Of a stretch of 64,000 nt of DNA, positions 61,822-64,000 are shown one piece after another. The DNA is taken from positions 1 to 64,000 of the forward strand of contig CAYVNW010000006.1 in the NCBI GenBank assembly GCA_964452915.1, written 5' to 3'. The position numbers and the translations under genes are program-made. Position 1 is the stretch's first letter. Each line of letters opens with the position of its first letter. The stretch comes from Colivivens sp964452915. GTDB lineage: Bacteria > Bacteroidota > Bacteroidia > Bacteroidales > Bacteroidaceae. Under the pieces are notes generated by a model. The model had not been told where the DNA came from, searched no databases, and saw only the letters and a list, made by a program, of their open reading frames with translations.

Positions 61822-63365
61822 AAAAATATCTAACACTAATAATACTTGGATTGTTTTCAATTAGCGTCTTCTCACAAGAGGACATTGAAAATAAGAAAGA
61901 AGCCGACGATGATGTCACACTGCAGGAAGACTCCATTTGGTATGACCCTATAACGGGCAGACGCACCCACTTACAGCGATTAGGAGGAATCGATACTCTT
62001 GTGTATGTGAAGCCCAATCCACTTATGGCTTTAGCGAAAGATTTGAGCATTAACGCAATTATATTGGGTTGGGACCATTTCGTACAAGACCGTGAATGGG
62101 CAAAGGTGACATTCAACGTCATCGAAGACCATTTCACCCACAAACCAGTGTTTGATAATGACAGTTTCTCAGGCAACCAGTTTTCACACCCTTATCACGG
62201 TGCCATGTTCTACAATGCAGCACGCAACGAAGGATTAAGCTATGGAGTCTCCTTATTATATCCAATAATTGGAAGTGCATCATGGGAGTGGCTTTGTGAG
62301 ACCAATGCCCCAGCAATAAATGACTTGCTTTCTACTGGAGTGGGGGGTGCAGCAATTGGAGAAGTCGCACACCGTTCCTCGGATATTTTCTTCGATGACT
62401 CACGCCGTGGTGCTAACCGTGTTGTACGCGAAATCATTGGCTCACTTCTTAATCCTGTCAGAGCCGTACACCGGCTGGTCTCAGGTAAAATGTGGCGTGT
62501 AAGTCCCTCAAGAGGGAAACGGATACAACCACAGCCTTACTCATTTGAAGTTGGTATAGGCTATCGTGGTATGGAGGAACTGAAAGGAGCCAAAGAACAG
62601 ATGAACACCGCATACATAGAATTCAACTTTAATTATGGCGAGCGTTTCACTCCATCCGGTAAAAGCAAACCCTTCGATCTTTTTAGTATATCTTTACTTG
62701 CAAATCTTGCCGGTGACGGTGACCAAATGCCAACGGTGGGAAACTTCGAAATATCTGGACGATTAGCATCTATTCAAGTTCAGCATTCACACAATTGGAA
62801 TATGGATTTCGGATTGTATCACAATGTAAAATATGTAGACCACTATTCAAAGCACGAACAACGCGCTCATAATTTTTCTATAATTTCCGAGGCAGTCAGC
62901 TTCGGAGGCAATATGTACGTCGAGCACTACACAGACCATATTTGTCTATTCAACGATTTCATGCTCAGCGCAGTTCCCTTCGGAGGTACAAACGCTGATT
63001 ACTATCCCCTTCGACGATACAACTTTGCAAGTGGAGCAAGTATACGCAACAATACACAATTCTACATAAATCAAAAAGCCACTATCGGCAACAGATTCTA
63101 TTTTGCCCGATTGTATAGTTTTGATGGGAAGACTCCTGAGGAAATAGACCGATTGATGGAAAAGAAGGTGGACATCAACTGCTGGGGAGATCGCGGCAAC
63201 CACTCAGTAATCACCAACAACATATTCATACAATACAATTTACAAAAGAATTTAAGATTAAACGTAGATTACCAAATATATTATCGTAGTTCAAATTATA
63301 AATATTATCCTGACGTTCATGCAAAAAGCCACGAATGGAAAATGGGATTGATCTACTCAATATGA
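61818..63365 (+). CDS. DUF3943 outer-membrane-type protein
   Basis: The 515-residue protein has a signal peptide (ending SVFSQ) and is rich in amphipathic strands. The DUF3943 motifs are GNQFSHPYHGAMFYNAARNEG and SLLYPIIGSASWEWLCET, followed by SRRGANRVVREIIGSLLNPVRAVHRLVSG. The second half (YSFEVGIGYRGM, EFNFNYGERF, YFARLYSFDGK, ending WKMGLIYSI) looks like an outer-membrane barrel with an aromatic/hydrophobic end. Function is unknown. It overlaps pdxB and the following dipeptidase gene by 4 bp each (ATGA), indicating translational coupling. Confidence 0.85.
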   Translation: MKKYLTLIILGLFSISVFSQEDIENKKEADDDVTLQEDSIWYDPITGRRTHLQRLGGIDTLVYVKPNPLMALAKDLSINAIILGWDHFVQDREWAKVTFNVIEDHFTHKPVFDNDSFSGNQFSHPYHGAMFYNAARNEGLSYGVSLLYPIIGSASWEWLCETNAPAINDLLSTGVGGAAIGEVAHRSSDIFFDDSRRGANRVVREIIGSLLNPVRAVHRLVSGKMWRVSPSRGKRIQPQPYSFEVGIGYRGMEELKGAKEQMNTAYIEFNFNYGERFTPSGKSKPFDLFSISLLANLAGDGDQMPTVGNFEISGRLASIQVQHSHNWNMDFGLYHNVKYVDHYSKHEQRAHNFSIISEAVSFGGNMYVEHYTDHICLFNDFMLSAVPFGGTNADYYPLRRYNFASGASIRNNTQFYINQKATIGNRFYFARLYSFDGKTPEEIDRLMEKKVDINCWGDRGNHSVITNNIFIQYNLQKNLRLNVDYQIYYRSSNYKYYPDVHAKSHEWKMGLIYSI

Positions 63366-64000
63366 AAATACTATCCGCATTACTTCTGCTATCATTGTTT
63401 TTAAATTCCAATGCCCAAACGCTGGAACAGCAAGGATATGTCAAAATAAAAGATGTAGATCCAACTATACGCATTAGTTTGATGTATAGTCGGCCAGACA
63501 ACTTTACTGGCATAATTCTATATACAGATCTTCACGATGCATATCTTCATCCAGAAGCAGCTCAAGCACTTAAGAAATGCCAGACCAGGCTGAAAGAATT
63601 GCATCCAGAATTAAGTTTGATTGTCTACGATGCGGCACGGCCGATGTCGATTCAGCAGAAAATGTGGAATAAAGTAAAAGGGACTTCTAAAAGCATTTAT
63701 GTAAGCAATCCTGCCAATGGAGGCGGACTTCACAATTATGGCTTCGCTGTTGACATAACAATTTGTGACGAGAAGGGTGACAGCATCCCGATGGGAACAA
63801 AAATAGATTATATGGGAAAAGCGGCACATCCCGAACTTGATGAAGAGTTAGTACGTAAAGGCATCATAACCCAAAAAGCAGCAGATAACCGCCGACTCTT
63901 ACGTGAAGTAATGAATGCTGGCGGATTCAAGGTACTAAAGACTGAATGGTGGCATTTCAACCTTAAGACCAGAGCACAAATAAAAGCGGAGAAAAGACAA
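63362..64000 (+). CDS. D-Ala-D-Ala dipeptidase, VanX/DdpX type (M15), cut by the window end
   Basis: Coding runs open to base 64000 without a stop, so 213 residues are seen. There is a signal peptide (MKILSALLLLSLFLNSNAQ). The peptidase M15D motifs are present: YDAARPMSIQQKMW, the zinc ligands in GGGLHNYGFAVDI (His and Asp) and EWWHFN (catalytic Glu and third ligand His). Secreted enzymes of this family hydrolyse D-Ala-D-Ala and recycle peptidoglycan peptides; in a secreted form this is not a vancomycin-resistance arrangement. Only a short C-terminus should be missing. It overlaps the DUF3943 gene by 4 bp. Confidence 0.92.
   Translation, partial: MKILSALLLLSLFLNSNAQTLEQQGYVKIKDVDPTIRISLMYSRPDNFTGIILYTDLHDAYLHPEAAQALKKCQTRLKELHPELSLIVYDAARPMSIQQKMWNKVKGTSKSIYVSNPANGGGLHNYGFAVDITICDEKGDSIPMGTKIDYMGKAAHPELDEELVRKGIITQKAADNRRLLREVMNAGGFKVLKTEWWHFNLKTRAQIKAEKRQ

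Noticed and set aside
63362..64000. Vancomycin-resistance vanX
   Set aside because: The protein has a signal peptide and sits in a housekeeping operon without vanH, vanA or vanRS. A secreted peptidoglycan-recycling dipeptidase is more likely.

Overview
The window looks like a draft-genome or metagenome-bin scaffold from a Bacteroidales bacterium, most likely a Prevotella-like member of the Prevotellaceae. The signs are: promoters of the Bacteroidetes type (TTTG-N19/20-TAnnTTTG) in front of many genes; lineage families such as DUF4835, NigD-like, DUF2723, DUF3943 and a hybrid two-component regulator; short C-terminal tails of the form YDLxGRK...KGIYIxxGKKxxVK on large secreted proteins; and many secreted plant-polysaccharide enzymes. 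Two runs of exactly 100 N (18670-18769 and 50251-50350) are scaffold joins whose flanks overlap, so the order there is probably right but the gap length is arbitrary.

Layout. 1-4.1 kb: a 22-bp periodic repeat at the very edge and a giant secreted multidomain protein. 4.4-8.7 kb: operon ychF-lgt-TPR membrane protein. 8.7-9.7 kb: a DUF4835 (PorD-like) gene. 9.7-14.6 kb: a divergent pair, a feruloyl-esterase-like CE1 enzyme and a GH5-GH43 fusion. 14.7-25.9 kb: a long leftward run (GH43-like enzyme, PASTA protein, rluD, ddl, acyltransferase, NigD-like lipoprotein, DUF2723 protein, polysaccharide deacetylase, queG) dominated by envelope functions. 26-30.8 kb: a KdkA-like kinase, a TPR-type hybrid two-component regulator and a divergent outer-membrane beta-barrel protein. 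30.8-31.8 kb: a 1-kb gene-free segment with three different 22-bp periodic arrays. 31.8-37.7 kb: an antiporter/LolD-like/CvfB-like operon and two glycosyltransferases. 37.8-45.1 kb: tRNA-Asn, comEC, and the tightly overlapped parE-coaD-ctpA-ybeY operon preceded by a GNAT-like gene. 45.1-45.7 kb: a gene-free segment with another 22-bp array made of two covarying hairpins. 45.7-58.8 kb: a second carbohydrate cluster (esterase, giant secreted protein, GH43, GH3, CE1-CE6 double esterase, DUF4353-like protein) without SusC/SusD. 58.9-64 kb: rightward operon of an SDR epimerase, PAP2 phosphatase, pdxB, DUF3943 protein and a VanX-like dipeptidase cut by the window end.

How the genes work together. 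The two carbohydrate loci together supply endo-acting (GH5), exo-acting (GH43, GH3) and de-esterifying (CE1, CE6, BD-FAE-like) activities expected for acetylated, feruloylated xylan. Four large secreted proteins carry type IX-like sorting tails, and a PorD-like gene is present, but no core type IX secretion genes are visible here. A roughly 130-residue module is shared by the GH5-GH43 fusion and the CE1-CE6 enzyme and may be an undescribed carbohydrate-binding module.

The most unusual signal is non-coding: five intergenic arrays with unrelated sequences share an exact 22-bp period and a palindromic core in each unit (1-66, 30911-30976, 31410-31453, 31479-31550, 45476-45519). I cannot match these to a described element. 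All coordinates, repeats and motifs were read by eye; no database or folding calculation was run.
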